Of a stretch of 64,000 nt of DNA, positions 33,268-44,849 are shown one piece after another. The notes under the pieces are model-generated. The model was not told the origin of the DNA and made no database searches. It saw only the letters and a list, made by a program, of their open reading frames with translations. Each line of letters opens with the position of its first letter. The first letter of the stretch is position 1. Where the stretch lies: contig JARUPY010000538.1 of NCBI GenBank assembly GCA_029817715.1, positions 5,890,001 to 5,954,000 on the forward strand, given 5' to 3'. Source of the DNA: Melastoma dodecandrum. Taxonomy: Eukaryota; Streptophyta; Magnoliopsida; Myrtales; Melastomataceae. The position numbers and the translations under genes were made by a program.

Positions 33268-34290
33268 CTAATGTCCTCGCCTACTTTTGCGTGAGTAAAA
33301 GCGCCCAAACCTCCAAGAGAACATTTGTGTGAGCTTAGAAATCTGCGAGTTATCTACATCACTTGCGGGTGGTCGATGGTTCTTAGTCTTCCTTGGAGCC
33401 ACGGGAATGGATGACGTAGAGGCCTGTGCTAATGGAGTCCGAAAGGCATCCACGGGAGTCGGATCAAGCACAAGATACGGATACACCTCATCCTTGTGCG
33501 ACTGCATAATAATATCAAACATGCAACCCGATCCTCCTCGTCCTCCTCCTGCTCCTTCTGTTCCTCCTCCTCCTCTTGTTCGACCTGTTGTGTTTGTTCC
33601 GCTGGCACTTCTTGAAACTCGTCCTCCACCTGTAGCCCTTCACCCCGTCCATACAAACGCATCGTGGTAAACTCTCTCAAGAAGCTATGGCTCTTGCGAG
33701 AAATACCAGCGATGTGCTGTAATTCCGAAGTGTCACCTTTCTCGGATCGAGTAGAAATCTCGGCCATTTGTTGCGTCTTCGAAGAAATTATATCAATACA
33801 ATAATTTTACATGAATGAAGATAATAGTTATTGTACTTACCACTATGCTCAACATGACGCCTGTGTGCAATAAGAAAGAATGAGAGTGACGCATGTACCA
33901 TGTACTGTAGCCCTCGCCCTTTTCCCAGCGCAAAGGAACGATATGGCTACCTCGGTGATGCCACAACTCGATGTACTTGGCGTGAATGTGCATCCAATTG
34001 TCGAACTGCTTTCGTCGCATGTCAATCCGATGGAAGCGTGCTTCGGTATCGCAGCAACCGGGTACTAGTTGCTCGTCTCCAAACTAGCGAATGACTCTGT
34101 CTGGAAAGTGCCATTCCACCACGGAGAAGCAAATGAGCGGTACATGTGCTCACCAACTTTCTTGACCGTCCAAGTAGTAATTAGGTAATCTGACGCGTAT
34201 CTCATCGGTATATGGATGCCAAACAACCTGAGAAATAACCCAACATTACCTAACCAACCAAAATTCGACAATCAAGAACTTGAAATAACA
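33268..34290 (-). pseudogene. PMD gene of MULE-C, 3' part
   Basis: Contains the post-intron PMD segment VVWHP near 34224-34240 (acceptor TTCTCAG just upstream in the minus direction), CFSVVEWHFPDRVIR near 34080-34130, a middle segment near 33800-34020 and the acidic, Glu-rich tail (SELQHIAGISRKSHSFLREF near 33665-33730, then runs of Glu). A stop occurs after VIR. The 5' part lies beyond the copia element at 44850-45647. Part of the exon between them is missing. Confidence 0.75.
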
Positions 34291-34355
34291 TAAAGTCGAA
34301 GGAAAGAACTTGTTGAGGACTCTGTTTGTCCAATGTTTCTCTAATAATTGATAAA

Positions 34356-35744
34356 ACACAGAACGTTGTCACTCAGACGTAAGCCTGTCTATCAAAGGAC
34401 AGAGACAACGTTATGTTAGAGTATAAATCCTCAGATACTAATCCTTAAAGCAACAAAAAGACTTCTCAGAGAGCAGCTCGTTTCTGATTCACAGTAGATG
34501 ATTGCTTCGGCACTTTGTCGTTCAGCAGAGGATTTCCACACAGATCTTGTATCTCCTTAAGATGAGCCTGTAATTGCTTAAGAGACAACCACGAAGTTAC
34601 TAACACAGATCACCACAAAGACCACGAAGAGAAGAACCACCAAGACCACAAAGATAACTACAAAGAACACTAAGAAAAGGTATCCGTCCTACACTCAGTT
34701 CGGACGTGCACGGTTACCACAGCCGTGACTCACTGCACTGTACACCCAGTACCTAGGGTGGAAATTTCAACTCCGGCGGCTTCAACGCAACCTGCTCTAC
34801 TGTCCGTCTGCAGGAGTTCGAGACTTCTGCACAGCACCCCTGTGCTCGGGAGGACCTCTTGCCGATGGGTTAGCAACTGGTTACTGAATTCAGAACAGGT
34901 ATTAGCATAGCTTCCCTCAGACGATTCGCCAGCCGCTCGTTGAACGCACCGAGGACACCTAGTCTCTCTCACGACGATCAAAGGGTCTGACCACAGCCCC
35001 TTGACACTCTCACACGTAGCTTGTAAGAGAAAGAACCAGGAGACACTTAGCACCTTCCGCTCTCCGTCGATGCACAAAGCTCACTTAGACCATTCAGACG
35101 CACAAAAGCAATAAGATATGTCGTCCCTAGTCTGATTATAATGGAGAAAGAGGCATAGAGGACATCTAGGCAATCTTCGAGATTTGTTGCCAAAACTGGC
35201 AGCCAGGACTCAGCAACGGTCTGCTTAACGGTTCACTATACCACAGAAGGAAAGTCCCCAACGGTAACTATCCTCAAATAAATCATCCTAAAGTTGTTCT
35301 CATCTGATCAATAATTGAGATAAGATCATAAACGAACTTATCTGATTTATGATTTTATCTTATTAGAGTGTAGGACTGCCGGAGAACAAAATATTTTGTT
35401 TCCAAGTATAAACCTGGTAACCCAATCTCTCAATATGTAGTTTCCTAAATGTATAAAATGAGATGAGACAATCATATTAACTGAATTTGGACACTCAGAC
35501 GAATAATCTGAGATAACCCAAAATAAAACGTGGGTATTGAAAGTTTGTTTCCATATTTTGAATTTGTATACGTAATGTCACAGCAACAACTTACTGTAAC
35601 GCAGCAACATATAACAGTTACTAGCTGTGGTTCAGTAACACATTACTCAAGCTCATCACTAGGGATAGGCACGCAACTCGTGAAACATTACTTCTGACCA
35701 TCAGTAACGCGTTGCTTAAGTTCATCATCAAAACCAGGTTAATA
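34356..35744 (-). repeat. 3' LTR of the copia element, truncated at its outer end
   Basis: Matches 43256-44834 of the 5' LTR. It lacks the outer 440 bp or so (equivalent of 42817-43255), an internal segment of about 130 bp (right copy about 43756-43890) and a segment of about 50 bp (right copy near 44330-44380). Its inner terminus reads TA instead of the TG seen in the 5' LTR (TATTAACC against TGTTAACC on the minus strand). The outer truncation coincides with missing PMD exon sequence, suggesting one deletion across the junction. Confidence 0.88.
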
Positions 35745-35880
35745 TTCTCCCCCTTTTTGATGATGAAAAAACATGATCTTTCTTAGGGATCGAGCTTGAG
35801 TTCAATAATCTTTCAACTCCCCCTTTGGAAAGCTCGTTGTCGTTGAAAAACTCCCCCTGAACTTATTCTTCTCCCCCTTT
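35745..35880 (-). other. Polypurine tract and three additional PPT-like copies
   Basis: The tract next to the 3' LTR reads AAAAAGGGGGAGAA on the minus strand (35745-35758). Three further GGGGGAG tracts follow within about 130 bp (near 35817-35826, 35850-35857 and 35871-35881). The tract next to the LTR is presumably the primer for plus-strand synthesis. The others may act as secondary primers or be remnants of duplication. Confidence 0.75.
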
Positions 35881-36129
35881 TTGTCATATCAAAAAGAGTA
35901 AAGCAATGGATAGTTTTATTTCTAGTGCAGCAAAAACGTGCTGGCACTCAAAAGACAAAGCTAAAAGCAGCCATCAGTTGCTGCAATCCAGTAAGACCGA
36001 TCTGTTTCAAAACAAGAACAACAGCAGAAGAGAAAAGCTCATTCCGTAAGAACTAGTGAGCTGAGACATCTAAAGATAGAGAGAAGAGTAACTCAAACCT
36101 CAGCGGAGAGCATAGCTCAATCCTCAGCA

Positions 36130-37808
36130 TTATCAAGTAGAGTCTGGATCATCTTTTCCAGTCGCCCAAGTCTCTCAGCCAATGCATCCATCCTCTAAAG
36201 AATGGAGCGACGAGTAAAGTTGAGTTCCTCACAGAGAAATTTCTGCAACGTGAAGGAGGAAGAGGGCTCATCTTTGGATGCAGCAGCATTCCTCTCACGT
36301 TTAGCTTGGCGCTGCTTGCCAGTTTCAGCAGTGGCCTTGCCACGGACAGAGACAGCGATTTCTCGCTTGGTTGGTTTCTTGATGAAGACACCATCAACAT
36401 ATTGGTAACCCATACTCGCCACAGAGTTAGCTCTAGTAACCTGTGTAGTCCAGGTGTCCATTTGATTCATAGGAACAATCTGCGCCCCATATAACTACAA
36501 CAATGCAGTAATGGCATGTGCAAACGGAAGTGCCCTGTTCTCATCCTGAACACAAGAAGCCATATGGCCAAAGATAACACTTCCCAAATTCATAGGAATA
36601 CCTCGCTTGAGATGAACCATCAAATTCCAATATCTGGGCATGACAGTATCAATACTGCCAATACGAGGAGCTAAGCAAGACATTACTGCCTTATGAAACA
36701 TCCTGTTGCTAAAGCTCAGCTCAGTGTTCTGCAAATATCCGCTGACAGTAACAACCTCACCGTCATTGATGGTTTGATAAGCCACAAGTTTTCCCTCATT
36801 AATCACCCTCAGATTGTTGAAGGGATCATAGTAAAAAATGCGGCAAACATCAAACACAGAGAAGACAAAGACTTTATCATCAACTAGCACCTTGATGTAC
36901 TTAATGAGTGAGTCCTCCTTATGAAAGGTAATGTTGGCATAAAATTCCTTGACTTTTGAGATAGAACCTATGCCATCATACTCACAGAAAGACCACCAGG
37001 TCAACTTCTCAAACATCTCAGCAAAGTTCAACTGATGTTGAGTGAACTAGTCAAAATCAACACGTTTGCATGCAGCAATGTTTTGCTTTTCCATGTTACG
37101 ATTTGACATTGTGTCATCAGCAAGAATGCGATTCAACTCAGCCAGAGAGACATTCTGATCAATCTCAAGGATAAAGACAGAAGAATCTGTACTTTTCACT
37201 TTCTTATGACCAGGAGAGCTAGAATGCATACCATCCTTTAGACCAACGAAAGGTCGCTTCATCCTGGTGCGAGAAGCAATACCCAGAGAAGAGCGAACAG
37301 GAGGAGGATTCTGTATAACAGAGCCAACCACCTCCACAGTGTCATCCGCAGCAGGGGTCTTCTTAGCAGAAGAGTCCAGTTCATCCACGGACTGGGTAGC
37401 ATCAAGATCCTCACTTTCCTTGCTCTCATCGTCAGAGAGTTCTAGATCCGGAGTGAGGGAGGTGTCCGCTTTGTCAGGAGACTCGGACACGGCTGGTGTA
37501 GACTTGGTAACCTCCTCTGGTGCAGCGGTTTCTTCCTCAACAGCGAGGGTTTTCTTCGCAGCAACTTCAAATTCGCCAAGAACTGTGGAATCAAGAGTCG
37601 AAGCCACATTTTCCTTAACAGGAACAGCAGCAGGTGTCTCCTTGGTCTCAATGACCACCGGAGCAGGGGCATCCATCAGCGAAGGCTCCCCCTCAGTAAC
37701 TGGGAGATTGTTCTTAATAGAGAGTTGCTGGACGGAAGCAGTCACAGACTGCGACCGTTTCTTAGGGGTTCCCTTCCCCTTTGAAGATTTCGCAGATTTT
37801 GGTGCCAT
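36130..37808 (-). pseudogene. Extra ORF downstream of pol in the copia element (SIRE-type aORF)
   Basis: From ATG at 37808 on the minus strand: a Lys/Ser/Thr-rich, then acidic N-terminal region of about 250 residues, a stop near 37048, and then a globular region (36495-37020). That region contains WWSFCEYDGIGSISKVKEFY, and MPRYWNLMVHLKRG followed by ALPFAHAITALL. This matches the 'putative plant transposon protein' domain carried as an additional ORF by several plant LTR elements. The reading continues past a second stop (near 36495) and a third (near 36196) to an end near 36136. No signal peptide or transmembrane segment is apparent, so an envelope role is not supported. Its function is unknown; three in-frame stops prevent full translation. 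Confidence 0.75.
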
Positions 37809-38032
37809 GATCAGATGGAGAAGAAGAGAGGAGGGAAGGAGGTTGAGGTTGAAGAAGAGACGAAGTAAGTTAGGGATTTTAGGTGTGATAACCGTAGGGG
37901 TAGTTTCTTTTTATAAAATATTTTATAGAAAAAGAAGGAAATAAAAGAAATAGAAAAGGAAATGGCACCGTAGGAAATTTTTATTTTCCTATCAAAAATT
38001 TCTCAAAATGGTTAGATGACAATATCATCATC

Positions 38033-38317
38033 TCAGAGATTAGGATTACATATCCCTAATTCACTTCGTAAATACTCAAACCTTTTCTTATCAAGTGGTT
38101 TGGTAAGAATATCAGCAAGTTGTTGCTCAGTATTTACATGCTGAATCTCGACTTTCCCACTTTGTACATTATCACGCAAGAAGTGATGTCTCAACTCGAT
38201 ATGCTTAGATCTCGAGTGATAGACAGGATTTCGTGATAAATTTATTGCACTAGTGTTATCACACATTAATGGAATACTATTGAAATGAAGATCATAGTCT
38301 TCAATTTGTTGTCGCAT
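38033..38317 (-). pseudogene. Copia RNase H
   Basis: The Ty1/copia RNase H signature is intact: DNTSAINLSRNPVYHSRSKH, IELRHHFLRD, and ADILTKPLDKKRFEYLR near the end. It is separated from the reverse transcriptase frame by a stop or frame change near 38320-38400. It terminates at 38033, about 225 bp before the extra ORF begins. It would degrade RNA in RNA/DNA hybrids during reverse transcription. Confidence 0.88.
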
Positions 38318-38343
38318 CCATAGTGACTGAGCACATCAACTGG

Positions 38344-39735
38344 CTACTGCAACGTATTCAGCCTCAGCTGTAGATAAAGCGACGGAGTCTGCTTCTTAGA
38401 GAACCAGGAAATTAACATATTTCCCAGTAATTGACAAGTACCAGATGTACTTTTTCTATCTATGCGGCATCCAGCATAGTCCGCATATGAATATCCTACA
38501 AGATCCAGCAACGATCCCCTGGGATACCATAGACCTAAGCTAATAGTCTCTGCGAGGTATCTAAAAATCCTCTTGACTGCAGCAAGATGTGACTCTTTTA
38601 GAGCAGACTGATATCTAGCGTATAAGCATACGTTAAACATGATATCAGGTCTCGAAGCAGTAAGATAGAGTAATGACCCTATCATGCTTCTGTATAGTTT
38701 GGAATCAACTTCCTTTCCACCTTCATCTTTTTCAATTTTGGTATTGCTACCAATAGGAGTTGACAAAGGTTTAGCATTCTCAAACTCAAATTTCTTGAGC
38801 AGTTGTTTGCTGTACTTTTCTTGATGAATAAAAATTCCTTCTTCAGTTTGCTTGATTTGGAGTCCAAGGAAGAAAGTAAGTTCTCCCATGACACTCATTT
38901 CAAATTCTTCTCTCATAAAGTTAGAGAATTCGGTACATAGTTGTTCATTAGTTGAACCAAATATTATGTCGTCCACATATATTTGAGCAACTAAAAGATT
39001 AGCATCCTGTTTCTTAAGAAACAAGGTTGTATTGATTTTTCCACGCCTATATCCCTTTGCTATAAGAAAGGAACTAAGCTTTTCGTACCATGCTCTTGGA
39101 GCTTGCTTAAGTCCATACAAAGCTTTAGATAGCTTAGAGACATGATTACGAAATTTTGGATCAGTGAATCCAGGAGATTGTTCAACATAAACTTCCTCTT
39201 TTATATCACCATTAAGGAATGCACTTTTCACATCCATTTGAAATAACTTGAAGTTATTATAGCAAGCATACGCTAGAAGTAAGCGTATTGCTTCAAGACG
39301 CGCCACGTGAGCGAACGTTTCATCATAATCGATACCCGCTTCTTGAGAGTAACCTTTTGCAACAAGTCTGGCTTTGTTTCTTACAACATTTCCAGACTCA
39401 TCAAGTTTATTTCGATAAACCCATTTTGTTCCTATAATGGAACGATAATTAGGTCTAGGTACTAAGCTCCAAACTTTGTTTCTCTCAAATTGGTTCAATT
39501 CCTCTTGCATTGCAAGGATCCAATTAGGATCATCAAGCACATCATCAATGCCTTGAGGCTCAAAAGCGGAGTGTTCACAGTACATACTTGCTGTATGTCG
39601 GGTTCGCACTCCTGTGTGCAATGATCCTATGACTTGGTCAATATGATGTATTTTCTTATATAAAGAAGGAACACGATCCTCTATTTGTATATCCTGGAAA
39701 TCACCAGAAAGATTTTCAGTATGTGCAGCAGGCAC
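38344..39735 (-). pseudogene. Copia reverse transcriptase
   Basis: Open for 463 codons. Key motifs are [75 protein letters not shown] and the catalytic [10 protein letters not shown] near 38955-38985, followed by the connection region with [14 protein letters not shown]. The polymerase domain appears undamaged, which shows that decay is recent, although the frame is broken on both sides from integrase and RNase H. Confidence 0.92.
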
Positions 39736-39789
39736 TTGCTGTACATTTGCTACAGTGTTTCCGTTCGGAATATTGTCAGCAATCGTTTG

Positions 39790-40475
39790 CTATGATGTTT
39801 CATTTGATACTGTTGTCGAGGATTGTGCTGCTGCCTCCACATCATCTTCCTCCTGTGTCGGAGAATCATCAACTGTAACATTGATGGACTCCTCAACAGT
39901 TAGAGTTCTTTTATTAAAGACTTTATATGCTTTGCTCGTGAGGGAGTATCCTAAGAATATGCCCTCATCAGATCGAGCGTCAAACTTTCCGACACCATCT
40001 TTAATGGGTCTCAAGATATAACACTTACTTCCAAATGGATGGAAGTATGAGATATTAGGCTTTCTGCCTTTATATAACTCATAAGGCGTTTTACCTAAGG
40101 AGTATTAACTCGATTTGAGATATAGCATGCTGTGCTTACAGCCTCAGCCCAAAGATTTTTAGCAACCTCACTTTCCAGCAACATAGTCCTCTCCATGTCC
40201 TGTAAGGTTCTATTCTTTCGCTCTATAACTCCGTTTTGTTGTGGAGTGTATGGAGCAGAGAAATTATGGTTAATACCATATTCTTCACAAAATAAAGTAA
40301 AGTCATGGTTCTCAAATTCAGTACCATGATCCGTTCTTATGCTTCGTAGAGAAACACATTTCTCATTTTGAAGTTGTTTGACTAAAGTTTCAAAGGTTGC
40401 AAACGTATCACTCATGTGAGCTAAAAATTTAACCCAAGTGAATTTGGAAAAGTCATCTACCACAATCCATAACAT
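39790..40475 (-). pseudogene. Copia integrase
   Basis: The catalytic core spans 40095-40475 with VDDFSKFTWVKF (first Asp), RTDHGTEFEN (second Asp) and PQQNGVIERKNRTLQDM (Glu). A stop near 40108 splits it from the C-terminal piece (39790-40014), which has the copia-specific GVGKFDARSDEGIFLGYS segment. All three catalytic residues are present; the stop after RVNTP prevents a complete product. Confidence 0.88.
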
Positions 40476-40482
40476 TTACCTC

Positions 40483-41100
40483 CTAGACTTTGAGTCTTGT
40501 TGGACCAAATAAGTCCATATGAAGTAATTCAAGCGGTGCATTGCTTGAAATCATATTTTTACTTTTAAAGGATACCTTTATTTGTTTGCCAATAGAGTAA
40601 GCTTTGTAAAACTTGTCATTGTCAAACTTGATTTTGGGCAATCCCTTAATAGCATCTTTTCTGGCAAGTTTGGACAGCAAGTCATAGTTTGTATGTCCCA
40701 ACCTTTTATGCCATAAAGTAGCCTCGTCCTTAACAGACAAGAGACAATTTTCTCCAGTGGAAACATTCTTAAATGATAGGATATAGATGTTTTTCTTGCG
40801 TTCACCAATGAAGCAAGTAACACCATCCCGTGAAACGTTACACATCCTTTCTTCGAAAGAAACATGATAACCTTTATCGCACAATTGACTAATACTAATC
40901 AAATTGTTTTGGAGGCCTTTAACAACATAAAGAACTCCTTCAATGGTTAGGGAGTTAGGATAGCAAATGGTTCATGTTTCTTTAACCATCCCTTCTCCAT
41001 TATCACCAAAAGTGACAGCACCACTATCCTGGAAAACCAGTGTGGAGACTAAGGAGACATCTCCTGACATGTGCCTCGAGCAGCCACTATCTAAGTACCA
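40483..41100 (-). pseudogene. Copia protease and GAG-pre-integrase region
   Basis: The protease active site reads YLDSGCSRHMSG near 41070-41100, followed by VTFGDNGEG and a stop (TGA near 40974). The frame then continues with NNLISISQLCDKGY and the GAG-pre-integrase LWHKRLGHTNYDLLSKL near 40680-40715. The integrase zinc-binding Cys residues that usually follow (CxxC) appear altered (FYKAYSIGKQ where a C..C pair is expected). Confidence 0.8.
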
Positions 41101-41220
41101 TATATGGTCCTTTGCGATCGACTTGAAGCATCCCTGAAATAGAAGAAGAACTTAAGTAAGTCGTTGCTTCCATTTAACAATAGAACCATCAACTTTAGAA
41201 GTAATGCCAAGCATATCATT

Positions 41221-42596
41221 TCACCGTATATGGCAATTTTTAATGAAATGATTCGGCTTTTTACAATAATAGCAAAGCCTAGGTAACCTTTGAATAATAT
41301 AATGAGACTCGACATTCCTAACATGAGGAGGAATATATTTCCCATGACGTGAATGTTTCTCATTTTTGGAATCATGCATCTCATGTACGCATAAATCAAT
41401 TTTGTTGTGCACAACACTGAGTTGCTGTTGTAGTTCCTCAATCTTTGACTTAGATTGAGAAAGTTGTTTTCCCGCTTTCTTAGCCTCCACTGATAACTCT
41501 TCCTTAAGAGAAGCGTTCTCAGAACTGAAGAATTTATTCTCTTTCTTGAGAGCCTTATTGTTTGCGGTCAACTACTCAAGTTTGTCATAGAGTTCTGAGA
41601 AAAGATTCTCAATATCTTCAGTAGATAGATCAGAGGGAGAGAAAGCATTTACCTTCTCAATTTCAGTATCAGTTTGCGCCATATAGCAGATGTTTGCTGT
41701 TTCATCGTTCTGATCTGATTCATCATCACTATCACTCCAAGATGCCATCATGGCATTTTTCTTGTATTTAGAAGGTTTTTCCTTCTCATTTAATAGTGGA
41801 CAATCTGATCGCATATAACCAGGTTTGTTGCACTCATAGCACACACCACCTTTACTTTGGTGTGATTTTGCTTTCTTCTTTTTAGCATCTCGTTTTCCCT
41901 TTAAACGATTTTTGCGAAGATACTTCTTAAATTTCCTTGCCATGAAGGAGATTTCATTCTCTGAATCGGATGAGGATTCATCCTCAGATTCATCGAAGGA
42001 TTCAACACTCCCTCTAAATGCAACAGGATTCGACTTCTTTTCTTCAGCAAACTTGTTCTCATTCTTGTAAGCGACAAGAGAACCAAGCAGTTGGTGAAGA
42101 CTTAAGCTCGTCAAATCTTTAGCTTCTTCAATTGCCGTCTTCTTGGCTTCCCAAGTTTTAGGTAATGAGCGAAGTATTTTTCTGACTAGCTCAGAATTGG
42201 AAATGGTTTTACCAAGGGATTCCATGACATTAGTGATTTCGGTGAGTCTATCAAATATTTGATTTATTGACTCATCTTTTTTCATCTTGAATGCTTCGTA
42301 TTGAGTACTAATGCATTCACTTTGGATTCCTTGACTTGTTCTGTTCCATCATAGATCAAAGTAAGTCTATCCCACATTTCTTTCGCCGTCTTACAAGTAG
42401 AGACGCGATTGAACTCATTTCCAGCAAGAGCGCACACTAAGTAGTGCCTTGCTTTAGTGTTCAGCGAGATAATTCTCTTCCTTTCAAATTCATGTCGAGA
42501 GTCACTGGGATTAGATGGAGGAAATACGAGATCTCCTTTCATCATAAGCTGCCAGCAAACGGCTTCTTTTGCTCCAATGAACAACTCCATTCTCAT
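41221..42596 (-). pseudogene. Copia gag
   Basis: Read in three blocks. The N-terminal block (42282-42596) contains AKEMWDRLTLIYDGTEQVKESK. The central block (41572-42285) contains INQIFDRLTEITN and SLPKTWEAKKTAIEEAKDL, then an acidic Ser-rich stretch and a zinc knuckle CYECNKPGYMRSDC. The C-terminal block (41221-41571) is a Lys/Glu/Gln coiled-coil-like region ending with a second knuckle-like CYYCKKPNHFIKNC. In the first knuckle the His is Tyr; the second knuckle has the full CCHC pattern. Frame changes at about 42285 and a stop at about 41572 break it. Confidence 0.87.
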
Positions 42597-42802
42597 TTTT
42601 CAATATGAGAAGTGTTGTCCAGTAAAGAGCGGTGGACGTTCGGTCGAATGACCATCAGTCAAGAGCATCGACATTCTACTCAGTACTCAGCAGCACCTTA
42701 CTGTGCTTAATGTAAGACTTTCAGCAACAAGCTGTTTTGATCCTTAGGTTCAGCAACAGAGTTCTGTACTAGCAATCACACAGAAAGCTTTTCAGCAAAC
42801 CT

Positions 42803-42814
42803 GCTTTGATACCA
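42803..42814 (-). promoter_or_regulatory. Primer-binding site for initiator Met-tRNA
   Basis: The minus strand reads TGGTATCAAAGC, close to the common plant PBS TGGTATCAGAGC, two bases inside the 5' LTR end. It primes minus-strand DNA synthesis. Confidence 0.88.
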
Positions 42815-42816
42815 AT

Positions 42817-44834
42817 TGTTGGATCGTTCAGGAACACCAAGAGGGGGGTGAATTAGTGTTTATAAATTTTTCGCCCTTTCTCAGTATAAGCGGAAGCGTA
42901 CTATATTTCAGCAGAGCGTTTCTCAGAATGAGATCTGCTTCGCTGTAACCGCTATGATTTTGTCGAGTAGGTTTTCGTACGAGTGTTGCGCGATCGTAAT
43001 GGACACAGTAATTTATAGTGGTTCGGTCTTAATCAACCTACGTCCACTTTCCACCAACGAGGTGATTCCACAATTTGAAAATAATGGGTGCAAAGAGCCC
43101 TTGCCCTAGGCGTTTGGTTTCTCACAAAGTGAGATTTAGAATCCTGTACAATTGACGATCACTCCTGGCAACGGTCAGCTCCTCACACAGCGGATGTCTT
43201 CTCGTTTCCAGCAGAATGATACTTATACTCAGCAGTTGGTAGCTCAATGGATTCCACACAAAACGTTGTCACTCAGACGTAAGCCGGTCTATCAAAGGAC
43301 AGAGACAACGTTATGTTAGAGTATAAATCCTCAGATAGTAATCCTTAAAGTGATAGAAAGACTTCTCAGAGAGCAGCTCATTTTTTATTCACAGTGGAGG
43401 ATTGCTTCAGCACTTCGTCGTTCAGCAGAGGATTTCCACACAGATCTTGTATCTCCTTAAGATGAGCCTGTAATTGCTTAAGAGACAACCACGAAGTTGA
43501 TCACACAGATCACCACAAAGACCACGAAGAGAAGTACCTCCAAGACCACAAAGATAACCACAAAAACCACTAAGAAAACGTATCCGTCCTACACTCAGTT
43601 CGGACGTGCACGGTTACCACAGTCGTGACTCACTGCACTGCACACCAAGTGCCTAGGGTGGAATTTTCAACTCCGGCGGCTTCCACGCAACCTGCTTTAC
43701 TGTCCGTCAGCAGGAGTTCAAGACTTCTGCACAGCACCCCTGTGCTCGGGAGGACTTCTTTCTACTCCGGCGGCGTTCCCAACTCCTGCTCTACCCTACA
43801 GGCATGAGACTTCTGGCGCACACCCGCAAGTGCGTGTCTAACTGCTCAAACTCTGTAGGTTCGAGACTTCCCTGCGAAGAGACACGACAAGAACGGCTTC
43901 TTGCCGATGGGTTAGCAACTGGTTACTGAATTTAGAACAGGTATTCACTTAGCTTCCCTCAGACGATTTACCAGCCGCTAGTTGAACGCACCGAGGACAC
44001 CTAGTCCCTCTCACGACAATCAAAGTGTCTGACCACAGCCCCTTGACACTCTCACACGTAGCTTGCAAGAAAAAGAACCAGGAGACACTTAGCACCTTCC
44101 GCTCTCCGTCGATGCACAAAACTCACTTAGACCACTCAGACGCACAAAGGCAATAAGATATGTCGTCCCTAGTCTGATTATAATGGAGAAAGAGGCACAG
44201 AGGACGTCCAGGCAATCTTCGAGATTTGTTGCCAAAACTGGCAGCTAGGACTCAGCAACGGTCTGCTCAACGGTTCGCTGTACCACAGAAGGAAAGTCCC
44301 CAACAGTAACTATCCTCAAATAAATTATTGTTATCCGAAACAAATTAATTGTTTCCAAGTCTTATAAACAAATCAGCCTAAAGATGTTCTCCTCTGATCG
44401 ATAATTGAGATAAGATCATAAACAAACTTATCTGATTTATGATTTTATCCTATTACAGCGTAGGACTGCTGCAGAACAAAATATTTTGTTTCTAAGTATA
44501 AACTTGGTAACCCAATCTCTCAATATTTAGTTTCCTAAATGTATAAAATGAGATGAGACAACCATATTAACTGAATTTGGACACTCAGACGAATAATCTG
44601 AGATAACCCAAAATAAAACGTGGGTATTGAAAATTTGTTTCCATATTTTGAATATGCATATGTAATGTCACAGCAACAACTTACTGTAATGTAGCAACAT
44701 ATAACAGTTACTAGCTGTGGTTCAGTAACACATTGCTCAAGCTCATCACTAGGGATAAGCACGCAACTCGTGAAAGGCTACTTCTGACCATCAGTAACGC
44801 GTTGCTTAAGTTCATCATCAAAACCAGGTTAACA
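42817..44834 (-). repeat. 5' LTR of the copia element (2018 bp)
   Basis: In plus orientation it begins TGTTGGATCG and ends GGTTAACA, so the termini are TG...CA on either strand. Its outer side at 44835 abuts PMD sequence of MULE-C (CATTC follows). It carries about 440 bp plus two internal segments missing from the 3' LTR. Confidence 0.9.
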
Positions 44835-44849
44835 CATTCCCTGCCTTTC

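Larger units (their letters stand above)
34356..44834 (-). mobile_element. SIRE-type Ty1/copia LTR retrotransposon inserted in MULE-C
   Basis: Minus-strand order: 5' LTR (42817-44834), primer-binding site complementary to initiator Met-tRNA (42803-42814, TGGTATCAAAGC), gag, protease, integrase, reverse transcriptase, RNase H, a long extra ORF after pol, polypurine tract, 3' LTR (34356-35744). The long LTRs, the AGAGGGGGGTGAATT word in the 5' LTR and the extra post-pol ORF indicate the SIRE/Maximus lineage. The LTR pair is still similar. Several stops and frameshifts and a truncated 3' LTR make it inactive. The insertion lies inside the PMD gene of MULE-C. Confidence 0.93.

Noticed and set aside
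36130..37808. Envelope glycoprotein interpretation of the copia extra ORF
   Set aside because: No signal peptide, transmembrane segment or cleavage-site-like feature is visible. The domain resembles an additional plant transposon ORF.
37267..37944. 225-codon plus-strand frame opposite the copia extra ORF
   Set aside because: It is Ser/Val-rich antisense of the Lys/Glu/Ala-rich ORF and has no domain. It is a shadow of the real frame.
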